5,089 bases of DNA from DAOTZU01 sp034433995 (GTDB lineage: Bacteria > Chloroflexota > Anaerolineae > UBA1429): positions 1 to 5,089 of the forward strand of contig DAOTZU010000167.1 of assembly GCA_034433995.1 (NCBI GenBank), written 5' to 3'. Position numbers and translations under genes: made by a program. Positions 4,962-5,089 of the stretch are shown piece after piece. The notes beneath the pieces are model-generated. The model ran no database searches and was not told where the DNA came from. It was given only the letters and a program-made list of their open reading frames with translations. The stretch's first letter is position 1; every line of letters starts with the position of its first letter.

Positions 4962-5089
4962 TCAGCAGAGGTATGGAGGAAAGACTCGCGTTTGGGCTGG
5001 ATTCTGTGGGACCGATAGGCTCCAGGCCGAAAAGCTGTCCCTTTTAAGGGACATGAGAGCGGGCTATGCCCGAACCCGTCTTGTGCCTA
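4962..5089. other. Non-coding right end with small hairpins, no supported gene
   Basis: Two perfect short inverted repeats are present: TGTCCCTT/AAGGGACA (5036-5053) and CGGGC TAT GCCCG (5060-5072). GGAGGAAAGAC occurs at 4976-4986. On the minus strand a frame stays open from the window edge to TAA at 4922-4924, but it has no start, no family resemblance, and crosses the 4928-4961 hairpin. The region could be the edge of a structured RNA, an untranslated region or a repeat. I tried RNase P RNA, tmRNA, 6S RNA and T-box and found no convincing match. Confidence 0.35.

Noticed and set aside
4970..5089. Possible RNase P RNA fragments (GAGGAAAGAC on plus, ACAGAATCC on minus)
   Set aside because: The two motifs would have to belong to the same strand. 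The flanking conserved regions of RNase P RNA are not found on either strand.
4922..5089. A minus-strand open frame from the right edge to TAA at 4922-4924
   Set aside because: No start codon in the window, no recognisable motif, and it passes through the perfect hairpin at 4928-4961. It could be revisited with more sequence to the right.
1..5089. CRISPR array or insertion sequence
   Set aside because: No evenly spaced direct repeats, no transposase motifs and no terminal inverted repeats with target duplications were seen.

Overview
This 5,089-base GC-rich window looks like chromosomal DNA from a bacterium. Gene content and codon style fit a Chloroflexota-like (Anaerolineae or Thermoflexia type) lineage, but that placement is an inference from general resemblance and nothing in the window proves it.

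Layout. Two divergent transcription units start from an intergenic region of about 270 bases (1519-1789). The left unit (minus strand) has a strong sigma70-type promoter with a 14-bp palindrome across its -10 box. It reads a medium-chain, zinc-type alcohol/polyol dehydrogenase (493-1518) and then a multi-span membrane protein that runs off the window (1-464). The right unit (plus strand) has a near-consensus promoter (TTGACG, 16 bases, TATAAT). Its predicted transcript begins directly with a sequence I recognise as a fluoride (crcB-type) riboswitch aptamer (about 1786-1853). The 3' pseudoknot strand of the aptamer is also the 5' arm of a strong intrinsic terminator (1844-1890). The ribosome binding site and GTG start of the first gene follow at once.

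The riboswitch-controlled unit holds three consecutive paralogous genes (1901-2698, 2670-3401, 3405-4265). Each encodes a soluble protein of about 240-290 residues with two copies of a module made of a CPxC pair followed 30-40 residues later by CxxH. The first module also has a Y...L..E.VND signature. They resemble the uncharacterised DUF6062-type family. A fourth gene (4319-4909) encodes a 196-residue protein with a possible ribbon-helix-helix-like N-terminal region and a seven-leucine heptad coiled coil. The genes overlap or are closely spaced with no terminator between them, so they read as one operon.

How it may work. In known fluoride riboswitches of this architecture, ligand holds the pseudoknot together, prevents the terminator from forming and turns the operon on. 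That would make this a fluoride-inducible cassette. No Fluc/CrcB channel, CLC-F antiporter, pyrophosphatase or enolase is visible here. The regulated products are instead a triplet of Cys/His-rich paralogues plus a coiled-coil protein, which makes this a candidate undescribed fluoride-response system.

The right end (4910-5089) carries a 13-bp-stem hairpin (4928-4961) and two smaller hairpins, with no gene I can support.
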